NCBI GenBank assembly: GCA_902790475.1
Contig: CADASG010000026.1
Span: forward strand, 1 to 39,700
Direction: 5' to 3'
DNA length: 39,700 bases
Source of the DNA: an uncultured Ruminococcus sp.
GTDB lineage: Bacteria > Bacillota > Clostridia > Oscillospirales > Acutalibacteraceae
In this document: piece after piece, positions 23,232-32,391 of the stretch
Layout: the number at the start of each line of letters is the position of its first letter
How positions within the stretch are numbered: position 1 is the first letter of the stretch
Notes under the pieces: generated by a model
What the model was told of the DNA's origin: nothing
What the model saw: the letters and a program-made list of their open reading frames with translations, nothing else
Database searches by the model: none
Position numbers and translations under genes: made by a program

Positions 23232-25922
23232 ATGAAAAACATGAAACGCTTTCGCCTGATCGCGGCGGCGGCGGGATTGGCGGCGCTTACGGCTGCCGCT
23301 CCGTTCACCGTGCTTGCGGAGAACGGCCCCGACATCACCGATACTCAGATCACGGTACGCGCCTTGGAGATAAAGGAAAAGGGGATCTACCGCGCTGTTC
23401 AGGCGGCTCTGGACATCGCGCATTACAGCGCCACCAACGACAACCGCTACCGCGTGGTGGTGGAGCCGGGCACTTACGAGCTTACGCGTGCGCTCCGTCT
23501 GTACAGCAACACCGAGCTGGTGCTCAACAGCGTCACCCTTAAACGCCACAAGGAAAGCTGCGCCAATATGCTGCGCACCGGTGATTACGACACCGAAAGC
23601 AGCGGCGCGGAGGGCTATGACGAGTACAGCAACCTCACCGTCACGGGCGGCGTTTTTGACGGAAGCGCTACGGCGAACACCGTGATCAAGGCTGCGCACA
23701 CCACCAATCTGTGCTTTGAGGGCACTACGTTCAAGAATGTGAAGAACGGTCACATAATGGAGATCGCAGGCGTAGACGGCTTCACGGTTAAGAAATGCAC
23801 CTTTAAAGACCAGCGGCTCGACCCCGACGACGTGGGCTACGAGGCTATCCAGCTCGATATCCTCAAAAAGGGACATATCGTGGACTGCCGTTCTGAGGAT
23901 CTGGCTATGAAAAACGTGCTCATAGAGGGCTGCACCTTCGATAACGTTCCGCGCGGCGTGGGCACTCACACCATGATCGTAAACAACCCGTTTACGGGTA
24001 TCAAAATCAAAAACAACACCTTTAAGAATATCACCAGCGTCGCTGTGCAGACCATGAATTGGAAAAACAGCGAGATCAGCGGCAACACAATTGAAAAAAC
24101 GCCGCGAGGTATCGCGGTCTACTCGATCTTAGGCGGCGGCATGGGCGCGTTCAAATCCTCCGCGATCGCGGCTGAGGGCAAAACCGACAGCCATTTTTCC
24201 GACAAATACAGCGGCGCGTTCGACAGCAACATCACTATTTCGGACAACACCATCACGGGCTGCGGCGACATCAAGGACAAGTTCGCAAGCTATGAGCCTG
24301 CCGGGATCTCGATCATCGGCACAACGCTTTCAAAGGCTTCAAAGACCTATGAGGACGGCAGCGGAAATCTGCCTAAGGGCGATTACAGTATGCGCGGAGT
24401 GACGGTCAAAAACAACACCATTGACGCGAATGGCTACGGTATCCGCATGATAAACGCCAAGAACTGCGACGTGCTGTCAAACACCGTCGCCTGCGCCGAC
24501 AACAAGCATTACCGCAACGATTTCCACGGTATACAGGTGTATCAGTCCTATATCGACCGCGTGAAAAACAACACCGTCAGCAAGGCGGCGTGCAACGGTA
24601 TCAGCGTGTACAAGAGCACGGTTCCCGTTATCGAGAACAACGAGGTCGATAACAGCAAGAACTGCGGAATCTGCTGCGATTCCTCCACCGTGCGGCATAT
24701 CAATTACAATACCATCATAAAAGCCTCCGCCGACGGTATCCTGTTTAAGAAAAGCAAGGGCAATAAAAAGATCAGCGAAAACTATATCACCGACACAGGC
24801 GGCAGAGGAGTTTTCGTCAAGGATAAATCCAAGGCAGGCTCGATCAGCAAAAACACCATCTTTGCCACAAGCAAGGTGTGCATTGAGCGCATGAACGACA
24901 GCAAGGGAGCGATAGTCAGCGACAACTGCTTCAAGGCTGCCACGGTCAAAAGCGTGTCGCTCAACACAAATTCGCTCACCATGGGTCTCGGCGAAGCCTA
25001 TCCGCTGTCGGCAAAGATATCGCCGTCAAACGCAAAGTCGCGCTTCATCTGGTCAAGCTCAGACAACAGCGTTGCAGTCGTTGACGGCAACGGGAAAGTC
25101 ACCGCGAAAAAGTGCGGCAAGGCGACGATCACCGTAACGGCTTCCAACAATGTTTCGCAGACCTGCAAGGTAGAGGTAAAGCCCAAGCCCGAGCATATCG
25201 ACATCAATGCATCAATGCTGACGCTGGGACAGGGCGAGGAGTTTGACCTCAACAGCAGTCTCAGTCCGCGCGGCAGCGCCTCTCACCGCGTGACCTACAC
25301 CTCAAACAACAGAGGCGCGGTCGGAATAAGTCAGACGGGCGGAGTTATCACCGGCAAATCGGTCGGTACCGCCACCATCGTGGCAAAAACCTACAACGGA
25401 AAGATCGCCAACTGCAACGTAATAGTCAAAGCCGAGCCTTACGCGGTTTGGTTTACGGAGGACTATCTGCACATGGGTCAGGGAGAGAACTACCGCTTTA
25501 CGGCGCAGCTGCCCGACAACACCGCCAGCCATCATATGACCTACCGTTCCTCCAACACCGACGCAGTGGAGATCGACGCCGCAACGGGCGAGGCTTACGC
25601 CAAGGCGAACGGAACAGCGGAGATCACCGCCACAGCCTACAACGGCTTGCAGGCGCACTGTACGGTGACTGTGGAATCGGCTCCTGCCAAGGTAGAGTTA
25701 GCTGCCGGTTCGGTCAATCTGCACGAGGGCGAGGACTATACTCTTACCTGCAGCTTCCCCACCGGCTCAGCCTCATGCGATCTCGCCTTTTCATCATCAG
25801 ACCCGAAGGTTTGCAGCGTAGACGAAAACGGAACAGTCACCGCCAAATCGCGCGGCAAAGCGACCGTCTCCGTGAGAACCTACAACGGCAGAATAGATTT
25901 CTGCGAAATCAATGTAAAATAA
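23232..25922 (+). CDS. secreted right-handed beta-helix protein with four Big2 domains
   Basis: An 896-residue exported protein. A signal peptide (residues 1-29, ending FTVLAEN) leads into a parallel beta-helix of about residues 35-570, seen as repeated short strands with Asn ladders such as VKNNTIDANGYGIRM and VIENNEVDNSKNCGI. Four Big2 (bacterial Ig-like) domains follow at about 573-654, 655-735, 736-817 and 818-896; each begins with an x-L-x-x-G-x-x-x-x-L pattern and ends G-x-A-x-(I/V)-x-V. The helix resembles polysaccharide lyases and carbohydrate-binding proteins, but no catalytic set could be assigned. There is no LPxTG, dockerin or SLH anchor, so it is probably released or bound non-covalently. 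Ribosome binding site GGGAGGTG; own promoter and terminator. Confidence 0.85.
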   Translation: MKNMKRFRLIAAAAGLAALTAAAPFTVLAENGPDITDTQITVRALEIKEKGIYRAVQAALDIAHYSATNDNRYRVVVEPGTYELTRALRLYSNTELVLNSVTLKRHKESCANMLRTGDYDTESSGAEGYDEYSNLTVTGGVFDGSATANTVIKAAHTTNLCFEGTTFKNVKNGHIMEIAGVDGFTVKKCTFKDQRLDPDDVGYEAIQLDILKKGHIVDCRSEDLAMKNVLIEGCTFDNVPRGVGTHTMIVNNPFTGIKIKNNTFKNITSVAVQTMNWKNSEISGNTIEKTPRGIAVYSILGGGMGAFKSSAIAAEGKTDSHFSDKYSGAFDSNITISDNTITGCGDIKDKFASYEPAGISIIGTTLSKASKTYEDGSGNLPKGDYSMRGVTVKNNTIDANGYGIRMINAKNCDVLSNTVACADNKHYRNDFHGIQVYQSYIDRVKNNTVSKAACNGISVYKSTVPVIENNEVDNSKNCGICCDSSTVRHINYNTIIKASADGILFKKSKGNKKISENYITDTGGRGVFVKDKSKAGSISKNTIFATSKVCIERMNDSKGAIVSDNCFKAATVKSVSLNTNSLTMGLGEAYPLSAKISPSNAKSRFIWSSSDNSVAVVDGNGKVTAKKCGKATITVTASNNVSQTCKVEVKPKPEHIDINASMLTLGQGEEFDLNSSLSPRGSASHRVTYTSNNRGAVGISQTGGVITGKSVGTATIVAKTYNGKIANCNVIVKAEPYAVWFTEDYLHMGQGENYRFTAQLPDNTASHHMTYRSSNTDAVEIDAATGEAYAKANGTAEITATAYNGLQAHCTVTVESAPAKVELAAGSVNLHEGEDYTLTCSFPTGSASCDLAFSSSDPKVCSVDENGTVTAKSRGKATVSVRTYNGRIDFCEINVK

Positions 25923-25928
25923 TAAACC

Positions 25929-25958
25929 GGGACCGACTCATTCCTTTGAGCCGGTCCC
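25929..25958. terminator. terminator between convergent genes
   Basis: GGGACCGACTCA pairs with TGAGCCGGTCCC (one mismatch) around a 6-base loop. It lies between the beta-helix gene and the minus-strand duplicated genes, and TTAA follows. Confidence 0.8.
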
Positions 25959-25986
25959 TTAATTTACATTATAATTTTACATTTTA

Positions 25987-26562
25987 TTATTTATCTGCAT
26001 CCGCGTAATACTTATCGTAAATAGTATTATAACCCATTAAAAGAGTAAAAAGTCTGTCGTTGTCGATAAGAGTTTCAATTTTGCGGCGCAGCTGTTCTTC
26101 TGTATGGTCTGTTTCATCGTATTCGTTAAGAAAACCGTACCGATATTCCAGATACATTTCAACTATCGGCTTTTCTTCATCGTTAAATTCGCCGTCCGCA
26201 AGCTTTTGAGTTGCTGCGGAAACTATTTTAACTTCTTCGCTCCAGCTTTTGTTTATATCTTCCTTAATGTCGTGCTTTTTAAATATCGGAGCAGCTTTTT
26301 TTACATTTTCTTCATAAAGCTTTTTCATCTTTTCTCTCTTATCGCGAATCAACTTATCCTCAACATCATCCTCAGAATCAGTATCGTCTTCCGTCAAATT
26401 AAAATCTTCCTCAGGCGAATCGTCGCGTGTAAGAATTTCGCCGTCGTCGGATACATAAACATACGGATTGAGATTCGCGTGTATCGTGACAGCGCTTGCC
26501 GCAACAACCGCAGTGATGATTACAGCTATTATTGATATTTTTATTATTTTCTTGCGTTTCAT
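25987..26562 (-). CDS. membrane-anchored protein of unknown function, tandem paralogue 2
   Basis: A 191-residue protein with one N-terminal membrane helix (about residues 6-27). A short TIHANLNPYVYVSDDGE segment follows, then an acidic disordered stretch (about 45-75), and a helical domain from about 80 to the end containing KKAAPIFKKH, SWSEEVKIVSAATQKL and EKPIVEMYLE. No family was recognised. The ATG at 26562 has GGAGG 6 bases upstream; the longer frame to 26592 lacks one. It lies 55 bases downstream of its paralogue (26618-27193), which has the same length. A 92-base block (26412-26503) is identical to 27043-27134, so duplication is recent or gene conversion is active. The extracellular domain is probably outside the cell (inference). 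Confidence 0.75.
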   Translation of the reverse strand: MKRKKIIKISIIAVIITAVVAASAVTIHANLNPYVYVSDDGEILTRDDSPEEDFNLTEDDTDSEDDVEDKLIRDKREKMKKLYEENVKKAAPIFKKHDIKEDINKSWSEEVKIVSAATQKLADGEFNDEEKPIVEMYLEYRYGFLNEYDETDHTEEQLRRKIETLIDNDRLFTLLMGYNTIYDKYYADADK

Positions 26563-26617
26563 GATAATCCTCCGAATCATGTGTTTTTGCAAAGAAACCG
26601 ATTCTTATTCATTCATA

Positions 26618-27193
26618 TTACTTATATGCGTAATACTTATCGTAAACAACGTCATTTCCCATTAAGAGAGAAAAAAGCCTGTCGTTGTCGATAAGCGTTT
26701 CAATTTTGCGGCGCAGCTGTTCTTCTGTATGGTCTGTTTCATCGTATTCGTTAAGAAAACCGTACCGATGCTCCAAATACATTTCTACTATCGGTTTTTC
26801 TTCATCGTTAAATTCGCTGTCCGCAAGCTTTTGAGTTGCTGCGGAAACTATTTTTACTTCCTCGCTCCAGCTTTTGTTTATATCTTCATTAATACCGTGC
26901 TTTTTAAAAATCGGAGCAGCCTTTTCTGCATTTTCCTCATACAACTTTTCCATTTTTTTATTCTTTTCTTCTTTTATCTTATCCGCCTTGATTTCCTCGG
27001 GATCTATCGTGAAATCATCCGGCGATAACGATTCCTCTTCCACAGGCGAATCGTCGCGTGTAAGAATTTCGCCGTCGTCGGATACATAAACATACGGATT
27101 GAGATTCGCGTGTATCGTGACAGCGCTTGCCGCAGCAACCGCAGTGATAACAACCGATATTACTATTATTTTTATTATTTTCCTGCGTTTCAT
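26618..27193 (-). CDS. membrane-anchored protein of unknown function, tandem paralogue 1
   Basis: A 191-residue paralogue and first gene of the pair. It has the same layout: membrane helix (about 6-27), the shared HANLNPYVYVSDDGE segment, a diverged acidic spacer (about 45-75, including SPVEEESLSPDDFTIDPEE), and the conserved C-terminal helical domain ending in LLMGNDVVYDKYYAYK. Differences from the second copy are concentrated in the acidic spacer and the extreme C-terminus. The ribosome binding site AAAGGAGG is strong. The AT-rich upstream region has TATAAT-like sequence near 27256-27262 but no confident -35. No homologous family is recognised; a two-gene transcript is likely. Confidence 0.75.
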   Translation of the reverse strand: MKRRKIIKIIVISVVITAVAAASAVTIHANLNPYVYVSDDGEILTRDDSPVEEESLSPDDFTIDPEEIKADKIKEEKNKKMEKLYEENAEKAAPIFKKHGINEDINKSWSEEVKIVSAATQKLADSEFNDEEKPIVEMYLEHRYGFLNEYDETDHTEEQLRRKIETLIDNDRLFSLLMGNDVVYDKYYAYK

Positions 27194-27379
27194 AGTGATC
27201 CTCCTTTTACAAAGAAAACGATTATTGTGTACGCAAATCCATTCTCTGATAATTATATTATATCATAAAATGTTATAAGGTTCTATAGTCGAATCACATA
27301 TAAATCATCGCAAAAACATGTACTAAACCAACAAAAAACTGCTCGGATTTGTGAACGATCACTACTCTGTTTAGTCTGC

Positions 27380-28396
27380 TTACCAGTCCCTTATAACCTC
27401 CTTGCTGTACTGCTCGTTTTTAAGCTGAAAGCTTTGAGCGAGGGCGGGGGTTATGAGGGCTTTTTTGTCCGAGGTGAGTATCACTAATTCAAAATCACGG
27501 CGCTGTCTCCGGTAGTCTGTCGCCTTGTCGAGCCCCATTACAAAGAGCGCGGTGGACAGACTGTCGCTTTTTACGCCGCTGTCGGATATGACCGTCACCG
27601 ACTCAACGCCGTTGTCGGCAGGCATACCGCTTTTGGGGTCGATGATGTGGCAGTAGCGTTTGCCGTCGCTGCCGGTAAAGTACCGTTCATAGCTGCCCGA
27701 GGTGGCTGTGATCTTATCCGCGCAGCTGACCGTACCCATGTAATCGGCGCTGTTGCCGGGGTCGGCTATGCCTATGCGCCATTCGCTGCCGTCAGGTTTT
27801 TTTCCGTGCGCCAAAACCGTTCCCCCGAGATTAAGGACAGCCGATTCGCAGCCGTCGCGCAGCAGAAGCTTGCGCGCTTCGTCTGCGGCGAAGCCTTTTG
27901 CGGTCGCGCCCAAGTCGATTTGAGTCCCCTTCGGCAGCTCCGCTGTATTTTCTCTGAGCTTCACCCTTCGGTAGTCAACCGATTTAAGCAGGCGGTTCAG
28001 CGTGCTTTGAGAGGGGATATGGTGGTCGCCGCTGATGAAGCCCCACTCGCAGACAACAGGGTAAACGGTGATATCAAGCGCTCCCTTTGAAGCTTCGCAG
28101 CAGCTCAGGGACTGCTCAAGCGCGTCGGCGGTCAGCTCGTCGAGCGTCGCAGAGCCGTCGCGGTTGAGTCGGTATATTTCGCTGTTGACGTTCGTTGAGG
28201 ACAGCTTTTTGTCAAGCTCGGTTATCCGCTCCTCTATAGCCGCCGTGGTGCTCTCGTCACCGTAGACCGTGAGCTGCATCACCGTGTCCATCGACTGAAA
28301 GCTGCGCGTTTGAGGCGCGTTTGAAGCACAGCCTGCCGACAGGGTAAGCCACAACAGAATGAGCGCCAAGGCGGTTGATTTAACGTAAGATCTCAT
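27380..28396 (-). CDS. apbE: FAD:protein FMN transferase, lipoprotein
   Basis: Covalently attaches FMN from FAD to Thr/Ser of target flavoproteins such as NqrB/C or RnfG/D. From the ATG at 28396 (GGAGG ribosome binding site) the protein has 338 residues. It has a lipoprotein signal peptide with the lipobox LSAGC (Cys at about residue 22). ApbE motifs are in order: FQSMDTVMQLTVYG, GALDITVYPVVCEWGF, IDLGATAKGFAADEA, LNLGGTVLAHG, the TSGSYERYF...RYCHIIDPKSGMP active-site block, and SDSLSTALFVMG (metal-binding Asp and Ser/Thr). No flavoprotein target lies in the window. A GC-rich hairpin precedes the ribosome binding site. Confidence 0.93.
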   Translation of the reverse strand: MRSYVKSTALALILLWLTLSAGCASNAPQTRSFQSMDTVMQLTVYGDESTTAAIEERITELDKKLSSTNVNSEIYRLNRDGSATLDELTADALEQSLSCCEASKGALDITVYPVVCEWGFISGDHHIPSQSTLNRLLKSVDYRRVKLRENTAELPKGTQIDLGATAKGFAADEARKLLLRDGCESAVLNLGGTVLAHGKKPDGSEWRIGIADPGNSADYMGTVSCADKITATSGSYERYFTGSDGKRYCHIIDPKSGMPADNGVESVTVISDSGVKSDSLSTALFVMGLDKATDYRRQRRDFELVILTSDKKALITPALAQSFQLKNEQYSKEVIRDW

Positions 28397-28416
28397 AAAA
28401 CCTCCGTATAAAAGGG

Positions 28417-28440
28417 CTCGGCGCGCGCCAAGCCCTGTTT
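28417..28440. other. GC-rich palindromic hairpin upstream of apbE
   Basis: AGGGCT, one unpaired base, GGCGCGCGCC, one unpaired base and AGCCCT form a self-complementary palindrome. On the minus strand it is followed by TTTTATACGGAGG. It could terminate trkH readthrough before apbE or act as a leader hairpin. Confidence 0.6.
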
Positions 28441-28506
28441 TGAATAGTATGTCAGTGTGTAATACCCCCACGGTTTGGGGCGTTTTGTTCAACGGCTAAC
28501 GTTGGT

Positions 28507-28576
28507 TGCCTGTCAGGGAGATTTCTCGGCTATTCGCCGACGCAAATTCGGCTTACGCCGACCGCTCGAAATGACA
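28507..28576 (+). repeat. half copy of the GGAGATTTCTC module
   Basis: Contains CAGGGAGATTTCTCGGCTAT and ends CGACCGCTCGAAATGACA. It matches the right half of the full element at 32392-32531 and copies at about 14581 and 38917. Confidence 0.8.
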
Positions 28577-28639
28577 TGTGGAGGAAATAAGCTAACCATT
28601 CTGCACGAACGAAACTCTCCACTCTCAACTCTCAACTCA

Positions 28640-30088
28640 TCAGGCTTTTTTCCAAATCTTGGGGATAAAGAGCAGGAGTACGGGGAAGAGCTCGAGTCTG
28701 CCTGCGAGCATGTCAAACATCAGCACGATTTTTGACAGCAGGGTCATTGACGCGTAGTTGCCAACGGGTCCGACCTGTGCCAGACCGGGTCCGGTGTTGT
28801 TCAGCGTTGCCGCCACCGAGGTGAAGCTTGTCACCAAGTCCAGCCCCTCTATCGAGACCAGCAGGAAGCTTGCGACAAAAATTCCCATATACACCACCAG
28901 ATATACCGAGGTAGTGCGCATGATATTGTGGTCGATGCTCTTGCCGTCCATCTTTACCACGCGTACATTGCGCGGATGAACCAGCAGCTTGAATTCCTTT
29001 CTGCCTTCCTTCATAAGCAGGATCATACGTGAGATCTTGAATCCGCCGCCTGTGCTGCCTGCCATTGCGCCTATAAATGTGATTATGATTATCACGGTTT
29101 TGGACAGGGTAGGCCAGTGGTTGACGTCGCCTATGCCAAAGCCCGTGGTGGTAATGATCGAGGATACATAGAAAAAGCTCTGGTGGAACGACTCGTGCGC
29201 GTCGTGATAAAGCGGCATGATATTGAATCCGATGATCAGTGTGGAGATCGCGATGATGCCGAGATACACCCACAGCTCCTCCATCTTGAACGCCTGCTTG
29301 AATTTGCGCGCGAGAATCAGGATATATACTGAGAAATTCACACCGAACAGCATCATGAATATCGCTATTACCGTTTGAAAATAATAGGTGTCATAGGCGG
29401 CGATGTTTGAATTGTGTATGCCGAAGCCGCCCGTGCCTGCCGTGGCAAAGCTGGTGTTGATGGCGTTAAAGAAGTCCATTCCGCCGAACAGCAGCAGGAT
29501 ACACTCGAGAGCCGTCATGCCGATGTAGATACCGTAAAGCATAGCGGCGTAGTGGCGCATATGCGGCACCGTTTTGCCGATGATCGGTCCCGGGCTCTCC
29601 GCTTTCATCAAAAAGATGTTTTGCTGACCGCCCAGTCTCGGGATAAGAGCAAGCAAAAAGACGATAACGCCCATGCCGCCCAAAAAGTTCATCAGGCTGC
29701 GCCACATCAGCATACCGTGGCTCAAATGCTCGACCTCTGTGAGTATGGTCGCGCCTGTGGTGGTGAAGCCCGAGACAGTCTCGAACATCGCGTCGGAAAA
29801 GCTTGGTATCTCGCGGCTCAGCCAAAACGGCATTGCGCCCACAAGAGCCAGAACTATCCAGCTCAGCGCCGTAGCCGCGAAGCCTGCTTTTTGGTAGAGC
29901 ACCATTTTCTTTGGCTTTTTTACCTTTACCGCCAGCAAGCCCAGCAGTGCGCTGACCGCGCCTGTCAGCAGAAAATACATGCCCTCGTGTTCCTGATAGA
30001 TAAGCGAGGTGACGGTGCATACCTGCATGGCGGCGCCTTCCACGATCAGCACCCACCCCAAAATATAAAGGATAATTCGTTTATTCAT
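28640..30088 (-). CDS. trkH: potassium uptake protein, TrkH/KtrB family
   Basis: The membrane channel subunit of a Trk/Ktr potassium uptake system (482 residues, about ten hydrophobic segments). The four P-loop-like repeats are visible: the first, FETVSGFTTTGAT, is the classic selectivity-filter segment, followed by TSFATAGTGGFG, SSIITTTGFGIGD and TSVAATLNNTGPG. The GGMGVIVFLLALIPRLGG and IGAMAGSTGGGFKISR segments are typical of TrkH. It follows trkA by 5 bases with AGAGG as ribosome binding site, so channel and regulatory subunit are made together. A repeat lies downstream. Confidence 0.95.
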   Translation of the reverse strand: MNKRIILYILGWVLIVEGAAMQVCTVTSLIYQEHEGMYFLLTGAVSALLGLLAVKVKKPKKMVLYQKAGFAATALSWIVLALVGAMPFWLSREIPSFSDAMFETVSGFTTTGATILTEVEHLSHGMLMWRSLMNFLGGMGVIVFLLALIPRLGGQQNIFLMKAESPGPIIGKTVPHMRHYAAMLYGIYIGMTALECILLLFGGMDFFNAINTSFATAGTGGFGIHNSNIAAYDTYYFQTVIAIFMMLFGVNFSVYILILARKFKQAFKMEELWVYLGIIAISTLIIGFNIMPLYHDAHESFHQSFFYVSSIITTTGFGIGDVNHWPTLSKTVIIIITFIGAMAGSTGGGFKISRMILLMKEGRKEFKLLVHPRNVRVVKMDGKSIDHNIMRTTSVYLVVYMGIFVASFLLVSIEGLDLVTSFTSVAATLNNTGPGLAQVGPVGNYASMTLLSKIVLMFDMLAGRLELFPVLLLFIPKIWKKA

Positions 30089-30093
30089 AACGC

Positions 30094-31449
30094 TCAGCCT
30101 CTGAGAATATCGTTGAGATCATTGAGTCCCTTGTGCTTGGTGATGACGACCACCAGATCTTCGGGCATTATCTCATCGCTGCCGTGGGGAATGATGACCT
30201 TTCCCGCGCGGCTGATGCAGATGATTTGCAGATCGTCTTTCAGGTCAAGGTTCATTATCGGAGTGCCGATAACGCGCGAGCCTGCTTTTACGCGGAACTC
30301 CAGCGCCTCTACCTGATCCTCGTGAAGCTTGTAGAGAGTCTCGACATTGCTGCCCATGGAGTTTTGCATGGCGCGGATATAGCGCGCGATGTATTCGCCC
30401 GTGAGCACCTTTGGGTTCATGACGCACTCAAGCCCCAGCTTGTCGATGATAGTGTCAAAGGATTCGTTGTTGACCTTGGTGATGACCTTAGCCTTGGAAA
30501 CGCTCTGGATATACAGCGAGATCAAGATATTTTCCTCGTCGTAATCCATCAGAGCCGCCACGCCGTCAACGTTTTCGATGCCCTCGCTGAGAAGCAGCTC
30601 CTGATCCATGCAGTCGCCGTGAATGATGGTTGCGCTGTGCAGCGCTTCGGAAAGCTCGGCGCAGCGTTCCTCGTTGCGCTCGATGATCTTGACGTCGATG
30701 CCTGCCTTGAGCAGCTTCTGTGCCAGATAGAACGACACCTTGCCGCCGCCCAACAGGATAACGTTGCGGCTTCTGCCGATAAGGAAGTTGACCTTTTTAA
30801 AGAACTTCGCTGCGATCTCGGGCTTGGCGACCACCGTGACCCTGTCTCCTGCGCGGATAACAAAGTCGCCGTTCGCGATGAAAACCTCGCTGCCGCGCTC
30901 AATGGTGCAGATGCGCACCCTGCCGCGCAGGTTGTCGATTTGGCTAACTTTTTTATTTGCGACGGGAGATTTTTCCGGAACCTGAACCTTGATAAGCTCG
31001 GTCAGACCCTTAGAAAAGCTGTCAATCTCCAGCGCTCCCGAAAAACGGAACAGGCGGCTGATCTCCAGCGCCTCTGTCAGCTCGGGATTGATCGCCATTG
31101 AAAGGCGAAGATGATCCTTTACACGGTAAAGATCGTCGGTATATTCGGGGGCTCTCACTCTCGCGATAGTGTGGGGAGTACCTGCCGCGCGAGCCATAAG
31201 GCAGGCGTAGAGGTTCACCTCGTCGCGAGCAGTCGCGGCAATGACCAGATCTGCCGTCTGAGCGCCCGCTTCGCAAAGCACGTCGAAGGTAGCGCCGTTT
31301 CCTTCTATTCCCAACACGTCGAGGCTTTCGGAAAGACGCGCCACGGCGCGCGGATTGATGTCTACAACTGAGATCTCATGATCTTCGGCATTGAGCTGGG
31401 TGGCGATGGAAACGCCCACCTTGCCGCAGCCAACAATAACAATTTTCAT
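30094..31449 (-). CDS. trkA: Trk system potassium uptake regulatory protein
   Basis: The cytosolic gating subunit that binds NAD(H)/ATP and controls the TrkH channel. From the ATG at 31449 (GGAG 8 bases upstream) it has 451 residues, the double-length TrkA form: TrkA-N (about 1-125, IVGCGKVGVSIATQL), TrkA-C (about 135-220), a second TrkA-N (about 230-350, VILLGGGKVSFYLAQKL) and a second TrkA-C (about 365-451). It is the first gene of the trkA-trkH operon. A promoter and a leader hairpin lie upstream. No c-di-AMP riboswitch was recognised in the short leader. Confidence 0.95.
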   Translation of the reverse strand: MKIVIVGCGKVGVSIATQLNAEDHEISVVDINPRAVARLSESLDVLGIEGNGATFDVLCEAGAQTADLVIAATARDEVNLYACLMARAAGTPHTIARVRAPEYTDDLYRVKDHLRLSMAINPELTEALEISRLFRFSGALEIDSFSKGLTELIKVQVPEKSPVANKKVSQIDNLRGRVRICTIERGSEVFIANGDFVIRAGDRVTVVAKPEIAAKFFKKVNFLIGRSRNVILLGGGKVSFYLAQKLLKAGIDVKIIERNEERCAELSEALHSATIIHGDCMDQELLLSEGIENVDGVAALMDYDEENILISLYIQSVSKAKVITKVNNESFDTIIDKLGLECVMNPKVLTGEYIARYIRAMQNSMGSNVETLYKLHEDQVEALEFRVKAGSRVIGTPIMNLDLKDDLQIICISRAGKVIIPHGSDEIMPEDLVVVITKHKGLNDLNDILRG

Positions 31450-31468
31450 AAATGCAGCTCCAAAGCTA

Positions 31469-31496
31469 CGGGAGATCATAAGTCAAAAATCTCCCG
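31469..31496. other. leader hairpin upstream of trkA
   Basis: The perfect 8-bp stem CGGGAGAT / ATCTCCCG has a 12-base loop, between the promoter and the trkA ribosome binding site. No T-tract follows in the trkA direction. Confidence 0.5.
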
Positions 31497-31516
31497 AGTA
31501 AAATTAATGTACAGAC

Positions 31517-31545
31517 ATAATACACCTTTTAGCTGTAAAAATCAA
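31517..31545 (-). promoter_or_regulatory. trkA promoter
   Basis: On the minus strand, TTGATT (31540-31545), a 17-base spacer and TATTAT (31517-31522). Confidence 0.75.
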
Positions 31546-31609
31546 TATTATTACCAAAAAAATAAAAGGATTTTTCAAAAATCCGCTTTATATTTGCAGT
31601 CCCGTGTGC

Positions 31610-31615
31610 TATAAT
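31610..31615 (+). promoter_or_regulatory. -10 element of the dCMP deaminase promoter
   Basis: Perfect TATAAT at 31610-31615. The -35 is poor (TTTATA at 31587-31592 would give a 17-base spacer). Confidence 0.5.
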
Positions 31616-31693
31616 TTGAGTATCGGAATAAGATGATATGTGCAGGTGTCCGGTGTCTTTTACGGTAAAATATATAACAGAGGTGAGTGCGTT

Positions 31694-32179
31694 ATGAAAC
31701 GCGGCGATTATATAAGCTGGGACGAATATTTTATGGGTGTGGCGCTGCTTGCCGCAAAGCGCAGCAAGGATCCCAACACACAGGTGGGCGCGTGTATCGT
31801 TGACAGCAACAACATAATTTTGTCAACGGGCTACAACGGCTTTCCCTACGGCTGCTCGGACGATGTGTACCCGTGGAACAGGGACGGCGAGGACACAAAA
31901 TACAACTATGTGGTTCACGCCGAGCTGAACGCTATCCTCAACGCCAGCGGCAAAGACCTTCGCGGCGCTCGGCTGTATGTCGATCTGTTCCCATGCAACG
32001 AGTGCGCCAAGGCGATAATCCAGTCGGGCATTTCCGAGGTGGTGTACCTCTATGACAAGTACGCCGATTCGCCGCAGACCGTAGCCTCCAAAAAAATGCT
32101 GACCTCCGCAGGGGTAAAGTTGACGCGCTTTTCCGCGCCCAATAGCAAGATAGTTCTGGACTTCACAGCAAACGGGTAA
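31694..32179 (+). CDS. deoxycytidylate (dCMP) deaminase
   Basis: Deaminates dCMP to dUMP, feeding thymidylate synthesis (ComEB-like). From the ATG at 31694 (GAGGTGA 7 bases upstream) the protein has 161 residues. Zinc ligands are His75 in VVHAELNA (with proton shuttle Glu77) and Cys101/Cys104 in PCNECAK. The N-terminal SWDEYFMGVALLAAKRSKDPNTQVGA and TGYNGFPYGCSDD segments are diagnostic for dCMP deaminases versus cytidine deaminases. It is divergent from trkA, monocistronic, and followed by a repeat island. Confidence 0.93.
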   Translation: MKRGDYISWDEYFMGVALLAAKRSKDPNTQVGACIVDSNNIILSTGYNGFPYGCSDDVYPWNRDGEDTKYNYVVHAELNAILNASGKDLRGARLYVDLFPCNECAKAIIQSGISEVVYLYDKYADSPQTVASKKMLTSAGVKLTRFSAPNSKIVLDFTANG

Positions 32180-32391
32180 GTCCGCAGGTGAGACCCTGTG
32201 CAGTTAAGGTAAATGTTAATTGTTATTTGCGTAACGCCGACATTACCCTTTGCGCCCCATAGTCCGCGAGCTGACAGTCGGGGCACCCGACCGCGGACGC
32301 GCAATGCGCGCCCCTACGCCGACAATAGATATTTTTCGGACAATTGCGCAAAAATTCAGCCATTTTTTGCAATACCGACAGCTTACCTCCC

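Noticed and set aside
28615-28640. The CTCTCAACTCTCAACTC tract as a functional minisatellite
   Set aside because: It is only two to three short units at the trkH 3' end; a similar CAACTTTCAACTC tract at 39546 suggests a common intergenic sequence rather than a gene feature.
30133-31101. A 322-codon plus-strand frame opposite trkA
   Set aside because: Antisense shadow with no domain; trkA motifs on the minus strand are unambiguous.
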